DNA of 64,000 nt from an uncultured Devosia sp. (GCF_963517015.1 NZ_CAUQDV010000002.1:124001-188000); one strand, 5' to 3'. Shown: positions 41,913 through 50,543, counted from the first letter of the stretch. Translations and numbers: made by a program. The notes: a model not told the origin generated them from the letters alone.

Positions 41913-42824
41913 TTAGTTCAAAAACCCGCCCTGGGTCAGGTAATCGGTGGCAACCGTGGCCGCGGCTTCGCCACCCACCTGGACGCGCCCGTTGAGTTCC
42001 TGCAGCACTTCGAGGGTCAGGCCTTCGAACACCGGCTTGAGCAGTTCTTCGATCTGCGGGTATTCGGTCAGCACTTCCTCGCGGATGATCGGCGCGGGCT
42101 GATAGACGGGCTGCACGCCCTTGTCGTCTTCCAGAACCACCAGGCCCGAGGGGGCGATGCCGCCGTCCGTGCCATAGACCATGGCGGCGTTGACGCCATT
42201 GGTCTGCTGGGCAGCAGCGGCAATGGTCGCGGCCGTGTCGCCACCCGAGAGGGTCACGAGCTGGTCGGGGGTCAGGGTGAAGCCATAGACTTCCTGAAAC
42301 TTGGGCAGTGCAGCCGGCGAGTTCACGAATTCGGCCGATGCGGCGAGCTTGACCTCGCCACCGCCGGCAACCCAGGCGCCGAATTCGGTGAAGGTGGTCA
42401 GGCTATTGGCTTCGGCCACATCGCCACGCAGGGCAACGGCCCAGGTGTTGTTGGCCGGCGAAGGCGACAGCCAGACGATCTTGTTGGCGTCATAATCGAG
42501 CTTGGCGGCTTCGGCATAGGCGCTTTCGGCATTGTTCCAGAGCGGATCATCGGCCTTTTCGAAGAAGAAGGCGGCGTTGCCGGTATATTCGGGATAGATG
42601 TCGATTTCGCCGGCCGTGATGGCTTCACGCACGATGGGCGTGCCACCGAGCTGGATGCGGTCTTCGACGGCGATGTCGTTGGCTTCAAGCACCTGCTTGA
42701 TGATATTGCCCAGAACGCCACCTTCGGTGTCGATCTTGGACGAAACGACGACCTGGGCCTGAGCCGCAGACACCGTGATGGCGAGCGCGGCGACGGCGCT
42801 CAGAAGCGTGGAAGTGAGGCGCAT
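41913..42824 (-). CDS. Betaine-type periplasmic binding protein (YehZ/EgtU-like); predicted ergothioneine binding
   Basis: A 303-residue periplasmic protein of the OpuAC/YehZ family. The signal peptide is RLTSTLLSAVAALAITVSAA, cut after AQA near residue 24. Family segments are SKIDTEGGVLGNIIKQVLEA, EIDIYPEYTGNAAFFFE and KIVWLSPSPANNTWAVALRG. The last includes the Pro-Ala-Asn-Asn-Thr-Trp seen in quaternary-amine binders. Ergothioneine is itself a trimethylammonium betaine, and the known importer EgtUV belongs to this family. Together with the enzymes alongside, ergothioneine is the likely ligand; choline or glycine betaine remains possible. Confidence 0.8.
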   Translation of the reverse strand: MRLTSTLLSAVAALAITVSAAQAQVVVSSKIDTEGGVLGNIIKQVLEANDIAVEDRIQLGGTPIVREAITAGEIDIYPEYTGNAAFFFEKADDPLWNNAESAYAEAAKLDYDANKIVWLSPSPANNTWAVALRGDVAEANSLTTFTEFGAWVAGGGEVKLAASAEFVNSPAALPKFQEVYGFTLTPDQLVTLSGGDTAATIAAAAQQTNGVNAAMVYGTDGGIAPSGLVVLEDDKGVQPVYQPAPIIREEVLTEYPQIEELLKPVFEGLTLEVLQELNGRVQVGGEAAATVATDYLTQGGFLN

Positions 42825-42908
42825 TGGTTTCTCCGTTTTCTCCGGTGGTCCACTGACGCGTGGCCCCGGCTGTCCCTAACGTAACGTCTGGCGAAAATTG
42901 CGCGAGGC

Positions 42909-42923
42909 TGCCTATGCTAGGCA
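42909..42923. promoter_or_regulatory. Short perfect inverted repeat over the lyase stop codon
   Basis: TGCCTA (42909-42914) and TAGGCA (42918-42923) with a 3-base spacer. It overlaps the stop codon of the HAL-like gene and lies 85 bases before the binding-protein start. It may be an operator or the base of a short hairpin; the evidence is slight. Confidence 0.3.
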
Positions 42924-44476
42924 ACTGGCCCCAAAGCGAAAAACTCGTCCAACTCCATAATCGTTGAGTGAGAAATTAGTTCGTTCATGAGGTCATCGGA
43001 TGCCAAGGCATCTTCGACGGCCTCCACTTCTGCCGATAGCGGGCGGTCCTGACGATATGTGTCAGCATGGCGCCGCACCAGCGAATAGATGATGCCGGGG
43101 ACATTTCCGGGCGTGTCGCCGGATATGTCCATGGCCTGGGCCGAGAGCATGGCTTCGAGCGCGGCGAGGCGGCGCAGTGCCAGAACCTGGCGCTCGAACC
43201 GCTCGACCACCAGCGGCAGGAAAGCGGCCTCATCCTCGATGCCGCCGGCCACGACCATGGAATTGGCCGAAATGGGATTGGTCATGGTGAGGACGCGGGC
43301 AAAGAGCTCGCCGGCCAGCTTGATGATCGGACCGAAGCCGGTGGCGATAGAGCCGGGCATGACGAGGTTGACCGGCAGGTTGCGGCGACCGCCATTGCCG
43401 AGCAGCACGCAGCGGTTGAAGCTGTTGCGGGCGATATGGGCGAGACCGAGCTGGGCGGTCTGGAGGAAGACGGTCACGTCGAGCGGCAGCGAGCCGCCCG
43501 AGGTCAGCACCTGGCCGCCCGCGACCACCGGATTGTCATCGGTGCGGCCCGTTGCGGCGAGCAGGATCTTGCCCGCTGCGACCAGCGTCTCGAAGCCGGT
43601 GGCGAAGACCTGGCTCATCATCCGCAACGACAGCGGATCCTGGATATGGGTGGCGTCGGGCCAGTCCCAGCCCTTGGCGTTGAAATAGAGCCAGGCGCCG
43701 ATGCCCGCTTCGCGCTCGGTGCCGACATGGGCGACGGCCTTCCACGGATCGCGCGAGGCGCCCAGCGCGCCGGCGGTGGTGAGGCCGGTGGCCAGCATGA
43801 TGCGGGTGACGGAGGCGGCTTCGCGAATGGCGGTGGCGGCAGCGGCATAGCCAACGGCATTGGTGGAAATCGAGGCCAGGCTATCGCGCGGCGCGAGGCG
43901 GACGGCCTTGAGGCCGGCGGCGACAAGAGCGTTCTCTGCCGGCTGGCGCCGACCGTCGAACACGGCCTCCCCTGCCCCGGTCAGCACGGCGCCGATCTGA
44001 CCCATCAGGCCGATGTCGGCGCAGCCGATCGAGCCCGTACGGCGCACGACCGGCACGACATCGGCAGAGAGCAGCGCCAGGAAGGCGTCCACCAGGTCTG
44101 TGGTGCAACCGACGCGGCCGGTCAGCGCCATGTTCACACGGATGGCCATGGCGGTGCGGACGATCTCGGGGGAGAAGGCGTCGCCTGTGCCGAAGTGATG
44201 GGCGCGCACCAGGCCCATGTTGAAGGCGTCGAGCTGGTCATCGGTCCACTCGATATCCTTCATGGCGCCGACGCCGGTGGTCGAGCCATAGACGGGCTGG
44301 CCATTGGCAATCGCCGTTTCGACCACTTCGCGCGCCGCCGCAACGCGGGCCATGGCCTCGGCATCGGCCACCAGCCGCACCTGGCGCGTGCCGATGCGCG
44401 CAATATCGGCAAAGCTCAAGGGTTTACCGTTGAGCGAGATGGGCGTGGAATGGAGGGCGGAAGGACGTTCGTTCAT
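42917..44476 (-). CDS. HAL-family lyase without the MIO triad; predicted ergothionase
   Basis: A 519-residue protein of the histidine/phenylalanine ammonia-lyase family from the ATG at 44476 (a longer frame runs into a repeat). The catalytic Tyr is kept as Tyr63 in VYGSTTGVGAMKD, and ATGRTDDNPVV and TNPISANSMVV match the fold. The Ala-Ser-Gly triad that cyclises to the MIO group should follow GSIG; here residues 152-154 are Cys-Ala-Asp (GSIGCADIGLMGQ), so no MIO can form. HAL needs MIO to expel ammonia; trimethylamine is a better leaving group. Ergothionase, which eliminates trimethylamine from ergothioneine to give thiourocanate, fits this and the neighbours. It is the first gene of the cluster. 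Confidence 0.78.
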   Translation of the reverse strand: MNERPSALHSTPISLNGKPLSFADIARIGTRQVRLVADAEAMARVAAAREVVETAIANGQPVYGSTTGVGAMKDIEWTDDQLDAFNMGLVRAHHFGTGDAFSPEIVRTAMAIRVNMALTGRVGCTTDLVDAFLALLSADVVPVVRRTGSIGCADIGLMGQIGAVLTGAGEAVFDGRRQPAENALVAAGLKAVRLAPRDSLASISTNAVGYAAAATAIREAASVTRIMLATGLTTAGALGASRDPWKAVAHVGTEREAGIGAWLYFNAKGWDWPDATHIQDPLSLRMMSQVFATGFETLVAAGKILLAATGRTDDNPVVAGGQVLTSGGSLPLDVTVFLQTAQLGLAHIARNSFNRCVLLGNGGRRNLPVNLVMPGSIATGFGPIIKLAGELFARVLTMTNPISANSMVVAGGIEDEAAFLPLVVERFERQVLALRRLAALEAMLSAQAMDISGDTPGNVPGIIYSLVRRHADTYRQDRPLSAEVEAVEDALASDDLMNELISHSTIMELDEFFALGPVA

Positions 44477-44545
44477 GGCGGTGAACGTATGTGATCGCCG
44501 AATAAAAGAACAGCGGGGCGTGTGCACCGCGACGAGCCCCACCCA

Positions 44546-44680
44546 CGGTGTCACCCCGGCCTTGAGCCGGGGCCCATCCCGAGATCGCGCTACAGCCGCA
44601 AGGTCGTCGTGATTACAGCGCCACCTTGCGGCAGGACATACATCTCGGGATGGGTCCCGGCTCAAGGCCGGGATGACATC
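44546..44680. repeat. Palindromic intergenic repeat, copy C
   Basis: Same family as copies A, B, D and E. It separates the HAL-like gene from the last gene of the rhamnose operon and is likely the 3' end of the rhamnose transcript. Confidence 0.8.
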
Positions 44681-44717
44681 GAGTATGCGGGTAAGCTGGC
44701 TTGCCCTTCGGCGCCCT

Positions 44718-45050
44718 CTACTTCATCCAGAACAGCGGCACCAAATCCACCGAATCCGGCACGTTGTTTTCGTCGGTCGCCATGATGTCGGCCATGTGTT
44801 TCCACCAGCGCTGGTTGACCTCGGTTTTCGGCAGATCAGCCATGGTGTGATCGACCCGGCGCCACAGCACGCCGAAGAGGATGTTGGTCTCTTCGTCGAG
44901 ATGGATCGAATAGTCCTTCACGCCCGCAGCATGGAGCGCATCGACCAGGTCGGGGAAAATCTCGTCATGGCGCTTCTTGTATTCGGCCGCCATGCCGGGA
45001 TTGAGCTTCATCTTGAAGGCGTGCTTTTCGTAGCCATTGTCCTCGATCAT
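44718..45050 (-). CDS. rhaM: L-rhamnose mutarotase
   Basis: A 110-residue RhaM/RhaU-type mutarotase that interconverts alpha- and beta-L-rhamnopyranose. Conserved residues are EKHAFKMKLNPGMAAEYKKR, HDEIFPDLVDALHAAGV, YSIHLDEETNILFGVL and the C-terminal VNQRWWKHMADIM. The His and Tyr of the active site are present. The ATG overlaps the rhaQ stop (4 bases). In Rhizobium leguminosarum this gene (rhaU) is followed by the kinase rhaK; here the operon ends after it. Confidence 0.93.
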   Translation of the reverse strand: MIEDNGYEKHAFKMKLNPGMAAEYKKRHDEIFPDLVDALHAAGVKDYSIHLDEETNILFGVLWRRVDHTMADLPKTEVNQRWWKHMADIMATDENNVPDSVDLVPLFWMK

Positions 45051-46048
45051 GCGCGGCGTACCTTGAGCATTTTCCAGAGGATGGGCAGAGCGATGACCAC
45101 GATCAGCAGCGTGCCGGTGAAGATGGTCATGACAATGCCGGGCACGTTGAGCAGGCCGAGGCCAAAGGTGACGAGGCCGACGATCAGCGCGGCCAGCACC
45201 ACGCCGATGATCGAGCCGGCGCCACCCAGGATCGAAACGCCGCCGAGCACGACCATGGTGATGGCTTCGAGCTCGAAGCCCTGGGCGATCGAGGGACGGG
45301 TGGATCCGAGGCGCGCGGTCAGCAGCACGGCGGCGATGCCGCTCATCAGGCCGGTCAGGCAGAACAGCACGAATTTGATGCGGTCGACGCGGACGCCGGA
45401 GAATTGCGCGGCGACGTCATTGTTGCCGATGGCAAAGACGCGGCGGCCGAAATTGGTGCGGTGCAGCACGACCCAGTAGATCACCGCAGCAATGGCGAAC
45501 AGCACCAGTTCAAAGGAAATGACCCAATAGACATAGCCCTGGCCGAACCAGGTGAAGCTGGCGGGGTAACCGTTGAAGCTCTGGTCGCCGAGGACGATGT
45601 AGGCAATGCCGCGGAACAGGCTCATCGTGCCGATGGTGACGACGATCGATGGCAGTTTCAGTTTGGTCACCAGGAAGCCGTTGAAGGCGCCGCAGGCAAT
45701 GCCCACGGCAATGCCGATGGCAACCAGCGCGGGCGTATCGGCACCATATTGCAGCGCCAGGCCCATCATGGTGGAGGCCAGCGCGATGATCGAGGCGACC
45801 GACAGGTCAATCTCGCCCGAGATGATCAGCAGCGCCATGGCCAGCGCGATCAGAGCCTTCTCGGTAAAATTGAAGGTCATGTCGCTCAGGCTCCACTCAT
45901 TGAGGAAGTAGGGCGAGCCAAAGGAATTGAGGATGAAGATGGCGACGGCCACGAGAACCAACAGGCTCTCCCAGCTCATCACGGCGGATTTGAGCGGATT
46001 GTCGAGCCGGTTGGGCAGCGAGCGGCCATGGGCGGTGGTGTCGGTCAT
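45047..46048 (-). CDS. rhaQ: L-rhamnose ABC transporter permease
   Basis: A 333-residue permease of the BPD_transp_2 (ribose/sugar) class with nine to ten membrane helices. GEIDLSVASIIALASTMMGL and CGAFNGFLVTKLKLPSIVVT are the classical sugar-permease motifs, and LGGVSILGGAGSIIGVVLAA follows near the end. It is the second of two permeases, overlapping rhaP and rhaM by 4 bases each. Confidence 0.92.
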   Translation of the reverse strand: MTDTTAHGRSLPNRLDNPLKSAVMSWESLLVLVAVAIFILNSFGSPYFLNEWSLSDMTFNFTEKALIALAMALLIISGEIDLSVASIIALASTMMGLALQYGADTPALVAIGIAVGIACGAFNGFLVTKLKLPSIVVTIGTMSLFRGIAYIVLGDQSFNGYPASFTWFGQGYVYWVISFELVLFAIAAVIYWVVLHRTNFGRRVFAIGNNDVAAQFSGVRVDRIKFVLFCLTGLMSGIAAVLLTARLGSTRPSIAQGFELEAITMVVLGGVSILGGAGSIIGVVLAALIVGLVTFGLGLLNVPGIVMTIFTGTLLIVVIALPILWKMLKVRRA

Positions 46049-47022
46049 GCGGCGGCTGCCTTCTTGAGAATGATGCGGCCCTTGCGGCGTTCGCCACGGG
46101 CATTGAGCACGACGGCAAGGAGGATGGCGGTGCCGGAAATGGCCATCTGCCAGAAGGGCGAGATGCCGACCACCGGCAGGGCATTGTTGATGATGCCGAG
46201 GAACAGCGCGCCCAGCAGCACGCCGGCCACGGTGCCGATGCCACCGGCGATGGAGACGCCACCGATGACGCAGGCGGCCACCACGGTCAGTTCATAGCCG
46301 CGCGCCACTTCGGTCGAGGCGATGACATAACGGGAAATATAGAGATAGCCCGCCAAGCCCGAGACGGCGCCGGCAATGACGAAGGCCCAGAACTTGGTGC
46401 GGCCAACATTGATGCCGGTATAGACGGCAGCGGTCGGATTGACGCCGATTGCGTAGATGGCGCGGCCAAGGGAAGTGCGCGTCATGGTCAGCCAGAACAG
46501 CAGCGCGGTCACGATGGCGATCCAGCTCATAACCGGAATGCCGAGGAAGATGGTGCGCTGCAGGGCGATGAAGTCGGGGCTCATCTGCGAGGCATTGACC
46601 CAGGCGCCACCGGAAATAACGAAGGTCAGGCCACGATAGATGGTCAGCGTGCCCAAGGTCACGACGATGGGCGGAATATTGAGCAGCCAGACGAGGCTGC
46701 CGTTGAAGGCGCCCAGCGCCGCGCCGATGACCAGGCTTGCCGCCATGATCAGCGGGATCGGCACGCCCGGGAAAGCGGCGTTGAGCATGGCGACCACCAT
46801 GCCGGTCAGCGCCAGGTTTGCCGCCATGGACAGGTCGATCGAGCGCGTCAAGATCACCGCCATCTGGCCGAGCGCCAGCATGATCAGGATGGAGCTGTCG
46901 TCGAAAATCGTCAGCAGATTGCTGGGTTCGCGAAACCGCGGGAAACGCGCGGTTACTAGGCCAACAAGCAAGACAATGGCGAGAAACAGGAAGATCTCGC
47001 GATGTTTCAGAAGGCGGTTCAT
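46045..47022 (-). CDS. rhaP: L-rhamnose ABC transporter permease
   Basis: A 325-residue sugar permease with about nine membrane helices. Motifs include TRSIDLSMAANLALTGMVVA, GAFNGSLVWLLNIPPIVVTL and IGGVSIAGGIGTVAGVLLGA. It is the first permease of the pair, 4-base overlaps join it to rhaT and rhaQ. Confidence 0.92.
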   Translation of the reverse strand: MNRLLKHREIFLFLAIVLLVGLVTARFPRFREPSNLLTIFDDSSILIMLALGQMAVILTRSIDLSMAANLALTGMVVAMLNAAFPGVPIPLIMAASLVIGAALGAFNGSLVWLLNIPPIVVTLGTLTIYRGLTFVISGGAWVNASQMSPDFIALQRTIFLGIPVMSWIAIVTALLFWLTMTRTSLGRAIYAIGVNPTAAVYTGINVGRTKFWAFVIAGAVSGLAGYLYISRYVIASTEVARGYELTVVAACVIGGVSIAGGIGTVAGVLLGALFLGIINNALPVVGISPFWQMAISGTAILLAVVLNARGERRKGRIILKKAAAA

Positions 47023-48524
47023 GCTGCCTGCTCCTCGGCAATACCGGCAGCCAGGCGTACCAGCGTCTCGGGCTTCAAACCCTTGTTCTCAAGCGTATCG
47101 ATGACGAGGCCCTCGCGCATGACGACGATGCGGTCGCTCATGCCCAGGACTTCGGGAAGTTCGGACGAGACCATGATAACCGACAGGCCCTGTGCCACCA
47201 GTTCGGCCATGAAGCCGTGCACGGCGGCCTTGGAGCCGATGTCGATACCCTTGGTGGGTTCGTCGAGGATAATCACCTTGGGCAGGGTGGCGAGCCACTT
47301 GGCGATCACCACCTTCTGCTGGTTGCCGCCCGACAGGGTCGAGACATTCTGCGACAGCGAGGACGCGCGCAGGTCGAGGCGTTCGGTATAGGTGCGGGCG
47401 AGGTCGAATTCCTCGGCCATGCGCAGGAAGCCATTGCGGCTGGTCTTGCCCAGCGAGGGCAGCGAGACATTCATGAAGATCGGCTCGCCGGTGATGACAC
47501 CCTGCTTGCCGCGCTCCTCGGGCACATAGACGATGCCGGCTTCCACCGCATCGGCGGGGGATTTCGGCGCGATGGTCTGGCCATCGAGCACCATGGTGCC
47601 GCCCGACGGCTGGGTCATGCCGAAAACAGCCTGCATGACTTCGGAGCGCCCTGCCCCGACCAGGCCATAAAAGCCCAGGATTTCGCCTTTGCGGACGGCA
47701 AAGCTCACATTGTCGAATTCGGTGGGGTGGCTTAGGCCCTTGGCTTCCAGCACGACATCGCCGATGGCGGCGCTGCGTTCGGGGAAGACCTGGTCGACGG
47801 GGCGGCCGACCATGAGCTGGACGATCTGGCTCTGGCTGGTTTCCCTGATCAGGCCTTTGCCGACCTGTTCGCCATCACGGAACACGGTGAAGCGGTCGGC
47901 GATGCGGTAGATTTCATCGAACTTGTGCGAGATGAAGAGGATGGCCTTGCCGTCTGCCTTCAGCAGTTCGATCAGCACATAGAGTTCTTCGATTTCCTTC
48001 TGGCTCAGCGCGGCGGTCGGCTCATCCATGATGACGACGCGCGCGTCGATGGAGAGCGCCCGGGCCACGGCCACCAGGTGCTTCTTGGCAATGCCCAGTT
48101 CCTTGAGCTTGATGGAGGCATCGACGCCGGCCGCCATGGAGTCGAGGGTCTTTTGCGCCTCGCTGCGCATCTGGCGCCAGTCGATCATGCCGAAGCGATT
48201 GGTCGGCGCGTGTCCGAGATAGATGTTTTCAGCCACCGTCAGCTCGTCGAAGAGCACGGTTTCCTGATGAATGGCGGTGATGCCGACAGCCGATGCGGAA
48301 TGAGCGGTGGGCAGGTTGACCACCGATCCGCCAATGCGGATTTCGCCTTCGTCGGGCTGGTAGATGCCGGTCAGGGTCTTGACCAGGGTGGACTTGCCGG
48401 CCCCGTTTTCCCCGATCAGGGCGGTGACTTCACCGGCATAGAGTTCGAGCGATACGCCATTGAGCGCGCGCACGCCGGGAAAGCTCTTGGATATGCCCGA
48501 AAGGGTGAGGATGGGGTCGGTCAT
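47019..48524 (-). CDS. rhaT: L-rhamnose ABC transporter ATPase
   Basis: A 501-residue ATPase with two fused ABC domains, usual for sugar importers. The first has Walker A IGENGAGKSTLVKTLTG, and Walker B RVVIMDEPTAALS; the second (after about residue 250) has the signature LSGGNQQKVVIAKWLATLP and Walker B VIILDEPTKGID, with its degenerate Walker A in GLVGAGRSEV. It follows rhaS by 65 bases across a strong hairpin. Confidence 0.92.
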   Translation of the reverse strand: MTDPILTLSGISKSFPGVRALNGVSLELYAGEVTALIGENGAGKSTLVKTLTGIYQPDEGEIRIGGSVVNLPTAHSASAVGITAIHQETVLFDELTVAENIYLGHAPTNRFGMIDWRQMRSEAQKTLDSMAAGVDASIKLKELGIAKKHLVAVARALSIDARVVIMDEPTAALSQKEIEELYVLIELLKADGKAILFISHKFDEIYRIADRFTVFRDGEQVGKGLIRETSQSQIVQLMVGRPVDQVFPERSAAIGDVVLEAKGLSHPTEFDNVSFAVRKGEILGFYGLVGAGRSEVMQAVFGMTQPSGGTMVLDGQTIAPKSPADAVEAGIVYVPEERGKQGVITGEPIFMNVSLPSLGKTSRNGFLRMAEEFDLARTYTERLDLRASSLSQNVSTLSGGNQQKVVIAKWLATLPKVIILDEPTKGIDIGSKAAVHGFMAELVAQGLSVIMVSSELPEVLGMSDRIVVMREGLVIDTLENKGLKPETLVRLAAGIAEEQAA

Positions 48525-48546
48525 GGCATTCTTTGCAAATGAGAAA

Positions 48547-48570
48547 CCCGGCGGCCTGAGCGCCGCCGGG
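48547..48570 (-). promoter_or_regulatory. Intercistronic hairpin between rhaS and rhaT
   Basis: CCCGGCGGC and GCCGCCGGG pair perfectly (9 bp) around a 6-base loop. Such a stem after a binding-protein gene usually protects the upstream mRNA and lowers expression of the downstream ATPase and permeases. Confidence 0.65.
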
Positions 48571-48589
48571 TCGTGTTCGCGATGCAGGA

Positions 48590-49576
48590 TCAGTAGATCT
48601 TGGAGAATTCTTCGATGTTGGTCTTGTCGAACTGGAACGGCACGGCCATTGCGGCGGCGTTGGTGTCGTCCAGGGTCACTTCGCCAACGCGGCCGATCGA
48701 GAAGGTCGCGCCGGGAGCGGCTTCTTCGCCCTTGATCAGGTCATTGGCGAGGTAGACGGCCGAGTAGCCGAGGTCGATCGGGTTCCACAGGGCGACGGCC
48801 TGCGAAGCACCATTGTCGATGAACTGCTTGAACTCGGACGGCAGGGCCAGGCCGGTGACATTGACCTTGCCGATCAGGTTCTGATCGGTGACGACCTGGG
48901 CGGCAGCCACGACACCGACGGTGGTCGGGGCAATGATGGCCTTGAGGTCGGGATAGGACGAGATCAGGCCCTTGGCTTCGTTGGTCGACTTGACCGAGTC
49001 ATCATCGCCGTAAACGGTGGCGACAAGTTCGATATTGGCGAACTTCTCGGGCAGAGCGGCCTTGGCAGCTTCGATCCAGGCATTCTGGTTGGTCGCGGTC
49101 GAAGCGGCCGAGAGAATGGCAACCTGGCCGCCTTCGGGCAGGTAGTCAGCAGCCAGCTTGATGATGGTCTCGCCGATCAGCGCATTGTCCGACGGGTTGA
49201 GGTGGATCTGGCGGCCTTCGGGCGCGACGCCGGAGTCGAAGGACACGACCTTGATGCCGCGCTGCATGGCGCGCTGCAGGACCGGAACCAGAGCGTCCGG
49301 GTCATTGGCCGAGATGGCGATGGCGTCGACCTGCTGAGCGATCAGCGAGTTGACGACTTCGATCTGGGCTTCAGCGGTTGCTGCGGTCGGGCCGGTATAG
49401 ATGACTTCGATGTCGCCGAGTTCGGCTGCCGCTTCCTGGGCACCCTTATTGGCGGCGTCGAAGAAGCCGTTGCCGAGCGACTTCACGACCAGCGCGATGC
49501 GGGTCTGGGCATAGGCGGGGGCGGCGAGCAGCATTGCGACGGCAGTGGTTGCAGCCAGAACTTTCAAGAGTTTCAT
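48590..49576 (-). CDS. rhaS: L-rhamnose periplasmic binding protein
   Basis: A 328-residue periplasmic sugar-binding protein of the ribose/autoinducer-2 class. The signal peptide is MKLLKVLAATTAVAMLLAAP with cleavage after AYA near residue 23. RIALVVKSLGNGFFDAANKG, VNSLIAQQVDAIAISANDPD and AQVVTDQNLIGKVNVTGLAL are typical. GGGAGG precedes the ATG. It is the first gene of the importer operon after rhaR. Confidence 0.92.
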   Translation of the reverse strand: MKLLKVLAATTAVAMLLAAPAYAQTRIALVVKSLGNGFFDAANKGAQEAAAELGDIEVIYTGPTAATAEAQIEVVNSLIAQQVDAIAISANDPDALVPVLQRAMQRGIKVVSFDSGVAPEGRQIHLNPSDNALIGETIIKLAADYLPEGGQVAILSAASTATNQNAWIEAAKAALPEKFANIELVATVYGDDDSVKSTNEAKGLISSYPDLKAIIAPTTVGVVAAAQVVTDQNLIGKVNVTGLALPSEFKQFIDNGASQAVALWNPIDLGYSAVYLANDLIKGEEAAPGATFSIGRVGEVTLDDTNAAAMAVPFQFDKTNIEEFSKIY

Positions 49577-49618
49577 TGGGTAATCCCTCCCTGGGACTTG
49601 GTGGTCGATAAGTCCAAC

Positions 49619-50425
49619 TCAGGCCACCGTTGCTTGCTGGTCGGCCTGAGCATTTGAATCCGCCACAATGAGCCGCACGCCTGCCGTTTCCAGCATTTGG
49701 CGGTCTTCGTCGCGGATACCGCTGTCGGTGATGACGGCGGCAATTCGGTCGAGCCCGCACAATATGAGGCTCGATCTGCCCGAAAACTTGGAAGAGTCCG
49801 CCAGAACGATCAGCTCGTCGGCCTGCCCGATCAGAGCCAGCTCGGACTGGACGACCATGGGATCGGCCTCCATCAATCCGTGCGGCCCGATGCCCTGGCA
49901 GCCGATGAACATGCGCTTGGCGTAAAAATGGGATGCCACCACGCCACCGAAGGGCGAGAGGATGACATTCTGCTCGCGATAGACCGTGCCGCCGGGAATG
50001 ACGACGGAATTGCGCGAGTTGTGGATGAGATATTCGGCGATGGCGAAGCTGTTGGTGAAGACCGAGAGCCGCCGGCCCGTCAGGTGATGCACCATCTGAT
50101 AGGTGGTGGTGCCGCCGTTGATGATGATCGGCTCGCCATCCTTGCACAGCTCGACCGCGGCGCGGGCAATTGCGCGCTTCTGCGTGATGTTGAGCGTTTC
50201 GCTGATGGCAAAGGGACGGCCCATGAGCGCGGTCTGCTCGGGCGGATTGACCGCCTCGGCGCCACCACGGACGCGACGGACTTCGCCTCGGACGTGCAAA
50301 GCGGCAATGTCACGGCGGATCGTCGCTTCCGACGAGCCGGTGACCTCGCAAAGCTCGGCAACGGTGACCACGGGCCGCGTCTGAACGGCGGCAACGATCA
50401 CCCTCTGGCGTTCCATTTCATGCAA
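49619..50425 (-). CDS. rhaR: DeoR-family regulator of rhamnose genes
   Basis: A 268-residue DeoR/GlpR-type regulator. The N-terminal winged helix-turn-helix is VTVAELCEVTGSSEATIRRD followed by IAALHVRGEVRRVRGGAEAV. The C-terminal sugar-phosphate isomerase-like sensor (about 80-250) has IINGGTTTYQMVHHL and MVVQSELALIGQADELIVLA. It is divergent from rhaD and heads the importer operon. Operator-like inverted TGTCAATCA/TGATTGACA repeats lie in the intergenic region. The inducer is probably a rhamnose-derived metabolite. Confidence 0.9.
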   Translation of the reverse strand: MHEMERQRVIVAAVQTRPVVTVAELCEVTGSSEATIRRDIAALHVRGEVRRVRGGAEAVNPPEQTALMGRPFAISETLNITQKRAIARAAVELCKDGEPIIINGGTTTYQMVHHLTGRRLSVFTNSFAIAEYLIHNSRNSVVIPGGTVYREQNVILSPFGGVVASHFYAKRMFIGCQGIGPHGLMEADPMVVQSELALIGQADELIVLADSSKFSGRSSLILCGLDRIAAVITDSGIRDEDRQMLETAGVRLIVADSNAQADQQATVA

Positions 50426-50470
50426 GGCAGCTATCTCCCTGATGCATTCCTACTAACGGATTTCGATCAG

Positions 50471-50543
50471 TGTCAATCATCGAACTGTCAACTTCGAGAA
50501 CCGACAGCATGTTATGCGCGAAAATGACTGTTTGTGATTGACA
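50471..50543. promoter_or_regulatory. rhaR-rhaD divergent control region with inverted repeats
   Basis: TGTCAATCA (50471-50479) and TGATTGACA (50535-50543) are perfect inverted copies, with a further TGTCAA at 50486-50491. Each outer copy contains TTGACA pointing outward, so these half-sites coincide with likely -35 elements for the rhaR and rhaD directions; the -10 elements are weak. This layout suits a DeoR-type repressor that bridges both sites. Confidence 0.5.

Noticed and set aside
33363..44476. Reading the region as a standard histidine-utilisation (hut) cluster
   Set aside because: No hutI, hutF or hutG, the lyase has no MIO triad, and the downstream enzymes belong to hydantoin and carbamoyl chemistry.
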